Source: Heliocidaris tuberculata (lineage: Eukaryota > Echinodermata > Echinoidea > Camarodonta > Echinometridae). From it: a stretch of 64,000 nucleotides of DNA. This document shows, piece after piece, positions 13,201-22,247 of this stretch. The notes beneath the pieces are model-generated. The model saw nothing but the letters and a program-made list of their open reading frames with translations, did not search any database and had not been told where the DNA came from. Both the position numbers and the translations under genes were made by a program. Every line of letters begins with the position of its first letter. Within the stretch, counting starts at the first letter, position 1. Location of the stretch: positions 12,840,738 through 12,904,737 of the forward strand of contig CM046835.1 in assembly GCA_025618425.1 (NCBI GenBank), written 5' to 3'.

Positions 13201-15675
13201 AAACACAAAATTCATTTGATAATTAATTAAATCATTAATTAATCTCCCATCAGGTCACCCTCTTTCTCCTTTTTTTCCCCTTGCTGCTCAAAACAAAGAT
13301 ACTATATAATATAAAGATAATATTCCTGGAAAATGTTCGAAAAAATGTTCGCCGCGCCGAGACCCGACTGTAGATGTATTATAGCAAAAGCCGCGTCTCC
13401 TATATGCCTCCCCCTAAATTCCGTTAAGTTCATGGCTCAAACTCTTTTTGCAATATTGTGATAAGCAGAATAAAAAACCTATAATTACATTTAATTCATA
13501 GCCCGCTATTGTCGACCACTGTCACTTTCGGGTTCTCGCTTCTGTCGACGATCGTCGACAGAAATTGCGTACAAAAGATATAGCACTTTGAAATAATCCA
13601 GCAGCCATGGGTTTCATAATGCACAGGGCAAAGAGTTAATTGACCTCTTTGACCTTTGACCTACCAACCCAAAAGTCTGATCACTTTGTCTCCTCATTGT
13701 CATGTATATAACAAAACTAACAAATGTTTCATTTCATGTATATTGACCTCTATGACCTTTAACCTTTGACCGAGGTTCCCCGAAAATCTAATTAGATAAT
13801 CTTCCTATCGTCATGATCGTGATATAATTATACTACCACCAAGTTTGAAGTTTATACTTCAAACGGTTCTTCAGATATCGCGTTAACGAGGCTAAAACCT
13901 GAAATTTCAGAATTTGACCGCTGTGACCTTTGACCTTTGACTTACGTACTCCAAAATCTAATCAGATTTTATTCACATGGTGTCATATACTAGCACCAAG
14001 TTTGAAATTCTTACCTTTAATTGTTCTTGAGATATCGCGTTAATGAGCAAGGGGAAGGACTGACAACCCGAAAACATAATCACGATAAAAAATGAAGTGT
14101 AATTCCAGCAGAGGCATCTCTCTCTACGTCTCTCTACGCAATGCCATTTCATAAATATTCTGACCAAATGGTCATCATGATGATTGTGTTGTCCTTAAGT
14201 CACCTCAACTGCATAAAACGTAAAGATATAGCATCTGTGAGAAGTGCAACCTATCTGGTAACGAATACATCAGTTTGTATCGAACTGAGGTTGTTGCATT
14301 ATTCAAATAAAGAATATAATTAAATTTTAAAAAAGAATCCGTCGGTATAATTTAGTTGGTAAATGTAAACAAGATATGGCCGTACGTACAACTTCCATCA
14401 TATAAATTGTCTGATGTTCATTTCCTAAGCAAGGCAGGCAAGTGAAGCAAGAAATACAGCGTGAATACCCCTTTACGATAAGAATGCTGTATGCGAAAAT
14501 ATGTTTATAACATATGACACTTTCCAGCACCTGTTGAAAACATTGTTGGCTTATGTTTTCTGCTAAAACTAAAAACTAAACCTTAAAAGACCCCTGCAAC
14601 CCAAATGCAACCCAAAATGCAAGTTTATTGCTGTTGCTGTGCAGGGATGCATACAACTAATATTCTGTTATTCAAACATCTAGATATGTTTCATAGATTT
14701 TTTAATGTTTTGTGAAATATTTTTCCCAACCTCTTAAGCTCCACCCTAAAAAAAGCTCCAGATCTCATTCCTGCAATGACATCATCTGTCAATCATCAGT
14801 CAGCTACACTAACATTCCACAATAGACGGTGGAATGTAACTTCCCCCAGCCCAGCACATGCTTACTATCGAATTGCATGCTTTCAAACAATACCTCCTCA
14901 TTACCCTTCTTTTCCTGGTGATGCTACAGCATGTCTGACATAGCAACTCTTATGTCGGCATTGTATGGTCTATTAGAACAGATGGTCATCTCTGGCAAAG
15001 CTACATACCACTGTATCTCCTTAGCTGACTAATGATTGACAGATGATGTCATTGCAGGAATGAGATCTGGGGCATTTTTTTTTTTTTTTTTAGGGTGGAG
15101 CTTAGTACGTTTGAGAAGATGATTTTAAAAATATTTAAAAAATTTATGAAACATATTTAGATGTTTGAATAACAAAATATAAGTTGTATGCATACCTGAA
15201 CATCAACAGGAATCAACTTGTATTTGGGTTGCAGGGGACCTTTAAGGAAAGACAAATAGCTAAAATTGATCATTTATATGATCCCACAGAAATCGATTAC
15301 CTATAAAGACTGAAGTTTATTTGCAATCATGCATGCTAATCTAGCTAATGTATGAAGATAATATTCAAATTTGTCTCACTATTATCTTTGGGAGAACTTA
15401 AATCTCCCTTCGTCGTCCATTGCTTCCCCAGTGCACCGGGGGTGGTTGTGGCCTGTCTACTTCCCAGTAATCTGTGTAAAAGATTTTGGCGTCGTTGTTT
15501 GATTCTTGGTCACAGGCACTCCTGGACCGTGGGTCCCGTGAGTGGAAAGAGGGCCATCGCCTGCTAGTACAAGAACAACAGCTGCAGTAATAATAATGAT
15601 GATGATGATGATGAGGATGATGAGGATGATAATAGTAAAAAAAAATTAAAAAAATAAATAATGATAATAATAATA

Positions 15676-15706
<31 letters not shown>

Positions 15707-16661
15707 TCATCGTCATCATACTTATAATAACAATAATATTGATATTAATAATCATAATAATAATAGTTTTAGTAAGAGGAATAACAGTAATTATAATAAT
15801 AATAATAATGACAATAATGATAATAATAATGTCTCAAACCTGTGCAAGTGGGTAGATCTGCTGACAATGTACCATCACCAAGGCAGGAGACAACAGCACT
15901 GCCGTTGAGGGCGTAACTATCGTCGCATGTGAAAACACAGCCTGCTCTAAATGGAATCCTGAAACCAGGTCCACAATTTACGTCACAATTTCGTAGGTTT
16001 GGCGACAGCTGTAGGATGATACACTCAACAGCTAAAACAGATCAAGCAAAAAAATTGGTGACTAGTCATTCCTCAAAGACGTCGCTGCCGTACCTTAAGT
16101 ATCTTAAGTTGATCGAATCATTCTATGAAGTATTTGTGTTTGAGATCTTCTAAAATTCGAACAGAATACAGAATAGTCTGCCGCGCTGCCTCTATTTAAA
16201 TTCCCCTTCTTCTTCTAATTCTTATTTTTCTTTTTCTTTTTCTCATCTTCTATTCTTTTTTTTTTTTTACATGAAATCATCAAAGTAACGATAAATGGTA
16301 CATTTTATGTTATCAATTCGCTTGTTTTGTTGCTGTTTTTTGGGGGTGTGGGTGTGTTTGTTTGTTTCGTTTTGTTTGTTTGTTTTTGTTTTGTTTGTTT
16401 TTGTTTTTCGGGAGGAACTACTTTTCTGTCAAAGAAATTACAAGTTCCATGCTGGAAACAATTAGTATGAATTTAGTCGTCGGAACTTTAAAAATGACAC
16501 TGTTAAAAAAAAATAAAAATAGTGCTGAACATTACGTAGAAGAGTAAACTCCCTAAACAGTTATGCACACAAGGGACAAGACAGATAACGTTGCCACAAA
16601 ATACTTGGACGTATAAATAACTGTAATTATGTTGAAACTAGACGTCACATCATGGGTTGAT

Positions 16662-16738
<77 letters not shown>

Positions 16739-17082
16739 TTACAATGTATAACTGTATCTCAAAGCATTCGCTCAAAGCATGCGGCTTGTCATTGTCCAAA
16801 ACTCACCTGCCCCCGACAAAGGAATTAATTAATGAGGTTGAAGATTTGTCAGTCTGTCGGTTAATTGAATTTGGTGTCGCCGAAACCACTGGCCCGTCTC
16901 CGTGGTCTAGTGGTTAAGGCATTGGCATTCTAAGCCAACGACCCAGGTTCGATTCCCAGCGGAGCCATTTTTTCAACCTTTGCAAAAATTTGAAAAAGGG
17001 AGGACAGCACTGGGGAACTTTGAATTAAGCTACGCAACCATTATTCTCTCATTTCATTTCTCACAATATACATATACGTATA

Positions 17083-17173
<91 letters not shown>

Positions 17174-18000
17174 TTGGCGTATCTAGGTATTCTGGCGCCC
17201 GGGGCAAACTATTAAGTCTGCGCCCCCCCCCCTCTTGCCCAAACTCAGATTAATGAGCGTTTTTAATATAGAAATGATGACACCACGTGAAAATGAGTTT
17301 TGATTTGTTGATAGCCCAAACTTGATGAGTTATTGTATAAGCGAGGGAGCAACGCGACCGAGCGGCAGATTTTTTATTTTTTTTTCCTTTTCACCCCACA
17401 AATTGAAATATCTTATGTATTTTACCCTTCAAAAAAAAAATCCAAGGAAATACAGCGACCCAGCAAAAGATTTTTTTTATTTTTAATTTTGAACATTCCA
17501 ATTGGGGGGGGGGGGGCGCAAAATAAATGAAAACCCTGAACAAATATATTTGAGGAATTTAGTAAGGTATTACAAGGCAAATTTATGATTTCTTTCGAAT
17601 GTTCTATACTTTGAAAGTGCTTTTTATGCACTTATATCCCATCTGGGGGTGCAAAATTTAACAAGGTCCTGCCTTATGCAGGGGGGGGGGGGGCAAAGCA
17701 ACCAGAATCAATTAGTGGTTAACACTTTAAAAACGCCTTTGGGGGCGCGAAATAGCTAGATCTTGAATATAATTATGCGAGGGAGCAAAGCGACCGAGCT
17801 CTAGAAAATTTTCGCATTTCAAACCCTGTAAAACACCATTTCTTACGCATTTTGTCTTGACTGGGGCGCAAATAATCCTCAAAGACCATAAAAATTTCTT
17901 GTCTTTCTCCCCCTTTTCTTTCTCACTTTTGCGTCTTTGCGCCCCCTTCTAGTGCCGCCCGGGGCACGTGCCCCCTCTGCCCCCCGTAGATACGCCACTG

Positions 18001-18032
<32 letters not shown>

Positions 18033-21000
18033 GATTAAAGTCGTTGCAAGGCCTGACCTACAATTTTAAAAGAGGGAACGGTTGTAAAATCAACTGATTT
18101 TGAAATAGGTAAAAAATATAGTTTACCTCGACAACTTGGAAGTTCAGATGACAAGGATCCGTCCATCTGACACGTTACACTTGATTTGCCAACAAGACGG
18201 TAGCCAATTTGGTCACATTCGAAGGTGCATGTTTTCACATTAGACGACTTAGTACAGCTAATTTTAGATTGAGGTTTGCAGTCTCTTGATATCAAGTGTA
18301 CACCGAATGACGGCACATAGCAAGCTGAAAGCAAGAAGAGGCTTTCTTTGGATAAGTATGACGAAACTTTAAAGACATTTAAAATGTCGGAGCGGAGGAC
18401 ATTATGAACATAAAATTGTGTCAGAAAAAGGGTGAGGAGGTTGAATATAGTTTAAAATTTGGTTATTTTCACTCCTTCATTAAATGTAATTTTTGTTTTA
18501 ATCATAAAAAAATAATCATCTCACTATCAGAACCAATCTACATTCGCTTTAATAGTAAAACGGGAAATTCATATTCAATTCGTCTAACCCATCTTATATG
18601 GGTAAAAACGTCTATGGGAAACCTGTTTTGTTAAATTTTCATTGAATTCGTGTAAATTGGGGGGGGGGGATCTCCAGACTCGTTTTATCATAGTGTTTGA
18701 TATTTATTATCATTATTATTATAAGTAGTTGTTTTGTTTTTGTTTTTGTTTTTGTTTTTGTTTTTGTTTTTGTTTTTTTTTTGGGGGGGGGGTTGGGTGA
18801 GATCATTGAATAGTTACGGTTTAATATTTTTCTGAAATATTACGTAGCCGGAGGAAATAATACTTTATCCTACCATTCGGACATTATATACGATGTGTTG
18901 TAAAAATTATCAATATACATGCGAGAAATATTTTAGAAATTAAACACAATTGAACCCCTTTACCGTGTATGAGACCATCAGAGATCAACTTATCAGTGAG
19001 ACCATTAATCGCGTAGTCCCTTGTGTCTTCTCCGTTGTTTTCGTATCGCACAACAGCGCGGATTCCTGTCACTTCATCCTTCACCATTGCATCATATACG
19101 ATGGGATTCGATAATTTATTCAGTCGAGCGTAAGTGATGAAACTGATTTTTCGACAATATGTTTGTAATCTATGAGGTGGAATGAATGCCATGATATATC
19201 CATGGATATACTACTGAATATATTAATAAAATTATATATGATAATTATATTCAATCGACGAGAGTTTTTTATCTTATTCAATACTGCTGAAATAAATAAT
19301 ACAATTTTACAAATCAATGATTTCATGTAGTATTCAGGTACGAGAGGAAAGTAATATGAAAAGTAATATGATGCAGAGAGTTATAGACCTTTATGTCGAT
19401 TCTTTACATGTCGACTAGTTTAAGTGCTGACCTTGTTAGCTTCTGGACGCTTTACAGAAGGAAGATTGTGGGTAGACTCTAGAGAAATGCTATATTTCCT
19501 TTAAAATTCCAGACCATCGTATACTATTTATATATGATTAATATATATATTTTTAGAATATTGATTGTGATTGATTTCTTTCACACTTCCTTGGAATTTG
19601 TTGGAAATGTTAAACATTAAATGTTGATACCTTTATTTGTATTGATGACATAAGTAACATAAGTCTGTTTACTGTGAAAACATCGCAATTTCAGAAGAAC
19701 AGCTTCCTTGTCTATTGAGGTTTCCTTAATTGTATCTGACAGTTTGGACGTTCACACTAAGAACCGGAGCTTATTGATAGTAAACCACTTGCAAAGTTTC
19801 AGTTGAAATAAAGGAAACACCAAGAGCAAAAGTCAGTTATGATAGATATGAATTTACAATGAGACTATCAATTCACTTGATGAACGATAACTTTGATCTC
19901 AGGCCAAAAATAAGGGAATTGTAGCAAGATGATTTGGAAATCTATGAAAAGATTGTTTATTTCATACTTTTGTTATGGAGGATAGTAGTCCGTATGTTTG
20001 TATTATGGGTTTTAGCAATGGCAGTGACCTACCTCATTTTTAAAATATCGTTGTTATGAAGTTTAATTACTGGTAAAGGTGAAAATTACTTCGTGAGCTT
20101 CCTAGTTTTATTTTTTTGTTCTATGTGGAAGAATAATATGATAACAATGTAACAAATTTTGACATATTTGTCTTGTCGTATACATCCATATCTGTGCCCA
20201 GTGCTATATGATGAACTTCCAAAGATTGCAAAGCATCACAATACATAAATATTCACACTTACTTCATAATCAACTAAAATCATTCATTTGATACTTACGA
20301 CACCTGTTTTCCTATGAAGTGGAAAGAGGGCATCACCTTCCTCAAACTTCTGCACAGATTCTTGATCGCGCACATAGACGGGAAGGAAAAATACGGGGAA
20401 AATGCAAACTGAGGCTCATCAAATTTTCTGTCCACTTTATTGTCATCATGATTTCTTGATAACCCTTCTACAGACAACTGAAATTCTGTTCTTTTCTTTT
20501 GAACATGTTGAATGAAATACCGTGGACTCTGTTTAAAACTCCGATTTTTGCTTACTTTAATATGATATTCAAGCACAATGATTTTTTGTCTTCCTAACAA
20601 CAAATGCCGAAATGCGTGTATTCCAGAATGATTCGAAATCATCTGACCATGGAAGAACTCACTCGAGATTTTAGTCATGGCGGCTAGAATGGAGGCAAAC
20701 TAAATTATATTTATTTCTTTCAGATAATGCAAATGTAAATCCAGTATGAAAAATATCCACCTGCCGCCCTCTTAAATGTCTAAAAAAATGTGCTTCTGTT
20801 TAATGTATTGTCAACTTTTATTCACAATGTTTTTAATGTCGGGTAAAGTGTGTAGAAATAGTGTCTCAAGGATTTCAGGATTACAGGGCAACTATTTAAC
20901 CCATCTGACAACTACCCACAGGTCAGTTACCTCCTTTTTTTTTAATTTTGCCCTTATTCCCTGTAGAAAGCTGACAGCTCACCAAAACCCTATGTTTAGT

Positions 21001-22247
21001 ATTCATATTACTTTTCAGAACCTGAATAGGGTAGAATTCATGTGTTAAAATGCCAATATTTAATGCCAAAGCGATTTATTTCACAAATCGGATCGCAGAC
21101 CGATCGTAAGGTGTGCGGTGGCTTTAATGTATCTCCTTAATTTTTTTTTCTTCTCACTATTACTGTATAGCGGTGTGTCTGGAATATTCCTCTACATTAG
21201 TTTCAATGGTCTTATTGTCGGCAGCCGACATACTCTAAGCGTCATTACGAGGCCTACATTATAACAGCACACTCTATCTACAGTATCAGTTTTCTTAGGA
21301 AACAAAAAATATATTATTATATCAACAATTATCCAACAGATAAAGAACTTACCATGGTCAAAGTGAATTTGAACTGCATCGAGGAGTTTCCTTGAAGAAA
21401 AATGATATATTTTCCCCGGATTGAACATGTTGGTGATTGCTCGTCGCACTCGAAAGCTCTAAACTTTGTTTGGACCATACGTCACCTGCGAAACAAGCAT
21501 TATAGAATTGATTAAAAACGACTGAGTTTAGCCCACAGCCTTGTTGCCATTACTTTACATTTTATTAATTAAACAAATTAATGTACTGGTTATTCAACGT
21601 TTCTGAACAATGTCGATTTGAAATCCCCACACTGGGTTTGAGCAAAACAAAGAAACAAACGACAACAAAAAGCCATGACTGTAACCAGCCCTGTAGAGCT
21701 TGTCCCTTTGTTAAATGTGACTTTCACTGAGCTTTACAGAGAAAAGGTCTACAAAGATGTAAAATATGACGATATCTATCATGATATTTTTAATCCGGTT
21801 ACTTCATATTATCTGGTAAAGAATACAACATAATAAAAAACAGCAGAATTTGCCCAACATATATCTATTGGAGGCTAGAAAGGCTTCTTTGACTTTTTGA
21901 GATTTGCTTTCTTGAAATTACCAAAGTTTGACAACAAATACAATTGCATTCTAACCAAATGATATTTTTGAAACTATCTCCGAAAGTGAAGGGGCAAGGG
22001 CAAAGCGAAACCTGCCTGTATACTAATTGTATACAAAATAATAGTCTTCGAATAATTTCCTACAATTTTCTAAATCTTTATAAAAATAGATATATATGTT
22101 ATGTATTGTTATTTTACTTTCATGTTATTATCTTGCTTTTCTTCTCTGGACATAATAAGTATTCATAATGCATCATCGATCATTCTCACCTAACAAACAG
22201 CAAGAGAATAGATGCACCATGAAGAGTACTGCACTAGATGACAGCAT
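6729..22247 (-). CDS. Single-pass membrane caspase: signal peptide, unknown ectodomain, two sushi domains, TM helix, caspase p20/p10
   Basis: Exons in coding order (high to low coordinate): 22247-22190 signal peptide; 21485-21353, 20683-20299 and 19169-18964 unrecognised ectodomain; 18324-18127 sushi 1; 16031-15840 sushi 2; 12583-12492 TM; 11353-11278 and 10604-10519 cytosolic linker; 9963-9796 and 9008-8794 p20; 8231-8049, 7528-7419 and 6899-6729 linker and p10, TAA stop. From sushi 1 to the stop every junction has AG/GT ends and compatible phase. The product would be about 756 residues once two single-base frame lesions (exon 2; p20 exon) are discounted. There is no CARD or DED prodomain; a stop-transfer helix takes that place, putting the protease in the cytosol below an extracellular sushi stalk. 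I infer a receptor whose clustering could activate the caspase directly. Single-gene status is an inference from splice phase and needs a transcript. Confidence 0.72.
7419..7528 (-). CDS. Membrane caspase exon 13: p10 substrate pocket
   Basis: A 110-base exon, phase 1 in and phase 0 out at GTATTA, identical in length to its paralogue exon at 1928-2037. It encodes [19 protein letters not shown], the loop carrying the S1/S2 pocket Arg and the invariant GSW. It continues [18 protein letters not shown]. Confidence 0.93.
8049..8231 (-). CDS. Membrane caspase exon 12: interdomain linker and start of p10
   Basis: A phase 1-1 exon. It opens [18 protein letters not shown], passes an acidic IDDD, then reaches [18 protein letters not shown] and ends ATSEG. 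The AETD-F position aligns with VDTD-C in the plus-strand paralogue, immediately before the shared VPDNAD, which marks the likely activation cleavage between p20 and p10. Confidence 0.9.
8794..9008 (-). CDS. Membrane caspase exon 11: p20 active site (SHG and QACRG), interrupted by a +1 frame lesion
   Basis: Between a TTCAG acceptor and GTAAGT donor. The first half reads [19 protein letters not shown], then [19 protein letters not shown], containing the catalytic His and the I-x-G-x-D-G strand, then runs into TAA. The second half is open in the +1 frame: [16 protein letters not shown], then [12 protein letters not shown] with the catalytic Cys. The exon is 215 bases; phase 0 in and 1 out needs 214, so one extra base near 8900 explains both facts. 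Both catalytic residues are intact on either side. This is either a disabling mutation or a base-level assembly error. Confidence 0.85.
9796..9963 (-). CDS. Membrane caspase exon 10: p20 N-terminal half
   Basis: A phase 0-0 exon of 56 codons bounded by TTTTCAG and [26 protein letters not shown] corresponds to the first p20 strand (Y-x-M ... G-x-x-x-I-x-N-N-x-x-F). It is followed by [18 protein letters not shown] (R-x-G-S/T-x-x-D), then [16 protein letters not shown] (the L/I-G-Y/F ... D-L-T signature). The arginine in the RKGS motif is the expected P1-Asp binding residue of p20. Confidence 0.92.
10193..10246 (+). repeat. (TA)n microsatellite
   Basis: Uninterrupted TA run of about 26 units in the intron between exons 9 and 10 of the membrane caspase. 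Confidence 0.95.
10519..10604 (-). CDS. Membrane caspase exon 9: linker before the protease
   Basis: An 86-base exon, phase 1 in after CATCAG and phase 0 out at GTAATA. It reads [17 protein letters not shown], then [11 protein letters not shown]. The PDVD-G motif resembles a caspase cleavage site placed where effector caspases lose their prodomain, so it is a candidate for release of the protease from the membrane. That role is inferred from position and motif only. Confidence 0.75.
11278..11353 (-). CDS. Membrane caspase exon 8: cytosolic juxtamembrane linker
   Basis: A 76-base exon, phase 0 in after CTCTCAG and phase 1 out at GTAAAA. It encodes [18 protein letters not shown] and HSGTQLE, an acidic, Pro-rich, probably disordered segment just inside the membrane. 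It holds an aspartate after EPPF that could be an autoprocessing site, but nothing shows that directly. Confidence 0.7.
11604..12399 (+). mobile_element. hAT-type non-autonomous element in the intron between TM and linker exons
   Basis: Terminal inverted repeats CAGTGGCGTATCTACG and GTAGCTACGCCACTG (reading into the flank), bounded by an 8-bp target duplication CAGAGAAG (11596-11603 and 12400-12407). Eight-base duplications with CAGTGGCG ends are hAT-like. No transposase is encoded. A second copy lies inverted at 17172-18000. Confidence 0.85.
12492..12583 (-). CDS. Membrane caspase exon 7: transmembrane helix and stop-transfer
   Basis: The exon is entered in phase 1 after a CTAG acceptor with a pyrimidine tract and left in phase 0 at GTCAGT. 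It encodes EANSY, about 20 apolar residues ([20 protein letters not shown]) and then the basic stop-transfer KRRITK. With an N-terminal signal peptide this gives type I topology: sushi domains outside, caspase inside. It is the only hydrophobic segment of helix length between the sushi and caspase exons, and its phases match both neighbours. Confidence 0.82.
12700..13215 (+). repeat. Purine-rich degenerate tandem repeat upstream of the TM exon
   Basis: Repeats of ATGATAGAAGGATAA and AAAGATAGAGAGAGAAA with units of about 50-60 bases. Minus-strand open frames here are Phe/Leu/Ser low complexity. Intronic. Confidence 0.75.
13640..14060 (+). repeat. TGACCTTTGACCTTTGACC-type dispersed repeat
   Basis: Three diverged units, each with tandem TGACCTTT words followed by AATCTAAT or AAGTCTGAT, two of them also with ACCAAGTTTGAA and GATATCGCGTTAA. 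Located in the intron between the TM and sushi 2 exons. Confidence 0.7.
14581..15247 (+). mobile_element. Foldback element in the intron between the TM and sushi 2 exons
   Basis: CCTTAAAAGACCCCTGCAAC at the left is mirrored by GTTGCAGGGGACCTTTAAGG at the right. The arms extend more than 200 bases inward (CATTCCTGCAATGACATCAT with ATGATGTCATTGCAGGAATG). Non-coding. Confidence 0.8.
15585..15832 (+). repeat. GATGAT/AATAAT microsatellite beside the sushi 2 exon
   Basis: Imperfect (GAT)n, (AAT)n and (CAT)n runs end only about 8 bases from the sushi 2 donor site. The weak GTTTGA donor there may reflect repeat erosion. Confidence 0.9.
15840..16031 (-). CDS. Membrane caspase exon 6: sushi (CCP) domain 2
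   Basis: Phase 1-1 exon opening [13 protein letters not shown] and closing LSADLPTCT. The core [18 protein letters not shown] and the spaced Gly-x-Leu-Ser ... Pro-x-Cys ending are typical sushi features; there is an extra cysteine pair as in domain 1. The donor is GTTTGA, weaker than the others. Phase 1 out matches the TM exon, which begins with the last two bases of a split codon, so the domain sits immediately outside the membrane. Confidence 0.85.
16663..16733 (+). repeat. (CA)n(TA)n microsatellite
   Basis: About 19 CA units followed by about 15 TA units, intronic. Confidence 0.95.
16896..16967 (+). tRNA. tRNA-like head of a SINE (anticodon loop ATTCTAA)
   Basis: Cloverleaf is visible: acceptor GTCTCCG with CGGAGCC (one mismatch), A box TGGTCTAGTGG, anticodon stem TTGGC/GCCAA with loop ATTCTAA (formal anticodon TCT) and B box GGTTCGATTCC. 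A T6 run follows. A truncated copy at 24852 shares the sequence beyond the tRNA, so I favour a SINE head over a working tRNA gene. Confidence 0.55.
16896..17000 (+). mobile_element. tRNA-derived SINE, copy 1
   Basis: The tRNA-like head is followed by TTTTTTCAACCTTTGCAAAA and AGGGAGGACAGC. The same tail occurs at 24875-24925. Confidence 0.7.
17070..17171 (+). repeat. (TA)n tract hosting the inverted hAT-type element
   Basis: TA repeats with occasional TACATA steps; resumes at 18001-18031 after the element. Confidence 0.95.
17172..18000 (-). mobile_element. Second copy of the same hAT-type element, inverted, within a TA microsatellite
   Basis: Nearly full-length reverse complement of 11604-12399, ending TACGCCACTG at 18000, with TA repeats on both sides. 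It lies in the intron between sushi 1 and sushi 2. Differences are mostly in poly-G runs and one A/T-rich block. Confidence 0.85.
18127..18324 (-). CDS. Membrane caspase exon 5: sushi (CCP) domain 1
   Basis: A phase 1-1 exon, the classic class for sushi modules. It starts after a TTTCAG acceptor with [11 protein letters not shown] and ends SELPSCRG at a GTAAAC donor. It shows the framework C ... C-x-F-x-C ... Y-x-L-x-G ... C ... G-x-L-S-x-x-L-P-x-C, with two additional cysteines in the N-terminal half ([10 protein letters not shown]), a selectin-like arrangement. An extracellular adhesion or complement-type module. Confidence 0.85.
18964..19169 (-). CDS. Membrane caspase exon 4: unrecognised membrane-distal domain
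   Basis: Open frame reading [18 protein letters not shown], then [18 protein letters not shown] and [15 protein letters not shown], leaving in phase 1 at GTAAAG directly into sushi 1. Two acceptors are possible: CATAG at 19171-19170 behind a CATTCATTCCACCTC tract, or the tandem CAGTAG at 19212-19211, which adds 41 bases and changes the entry phase. The alternating polar/hydrophobic pattern suggests beta strands followed by a helix. I do not recognise the family. Confidence 0.55.
20299..20683 (-). CDS. Membrane caspase exon 3 (exact splicing uncertain): ectodomain
   Basis: One frame is open over the whole interval from a TAG acceptor (20685-20684) to a GTAAGT donor (20298-20293), 385 bases, phase 1 in and phase 2 out, fitting exon 4 at 19169. 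Residues such as [19 protein letters not shown] and [12 protein letters not shown] are plausible; the second half is oddly Arg/Ser/Phe rich. The alternative is two exons: 20683-20556 ending at a GTAAGC donor, then 20349-20299 in another frame ([17 protein letters not shown]). That joins exon 4 in phase 0 at 19210 and reads more naturally. The ATG at 20678 has a good Kozak context (GCCGCCATGA), so an internal start is a third possibility. No known domain seen. Confidence 0.4.
21353..21485 (-). CDS. Membrane caspase exon 2: ectodomain, with a +1 frame lesion
   Basis: The exon lies between a CAG acceptor (21487-21486) and a strong GTAAGT donor (21352-21347). Entered in phase 1 from the signal-peptide exon it reads [17 protein letters not shown] and on to [10 protein letters not shown], then meets TGA five codons short of the donor. 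Its length, 133, is one base more than a phase 1-1 exon allows. In the +1 frame the second half is open to the donor ([15 protein letters not shown]) in the phase the next exon needs. The switch is most simply placed in the T run of ISFF (about 21395-21400). This is either a homopolymer sequencing error or a real disabling change. No domain recognised. Confidence 0.45.
22190..22247 (-). CDS. Membrane caspase exon 1: signal peptide
   Basis: The ATG at 22247 is preceded in frame by TAA nine bases upstream, which fixes the start. The 19 codons read [19 protein letters not shown], a short hydrophobic leader, and end in phase 1 at a GTGAGA donor. The exon was found by looking for a leader upstream of the sushi exons. 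Its phase fits exon 2 (acceptor at 21486), whose first residues ([10 protein letters not shown]) look like a mature N-terminus. A chance hydrophobic ATG-to-donor stretch is the main alternative. Confidence 0.6.

Noticed and set aside
12697..13208. Overlapping minus-strand frames rich in Phe, Leu and Ser
   Set aside because: Low-complexity translation of a purine-rich tandem repeat.
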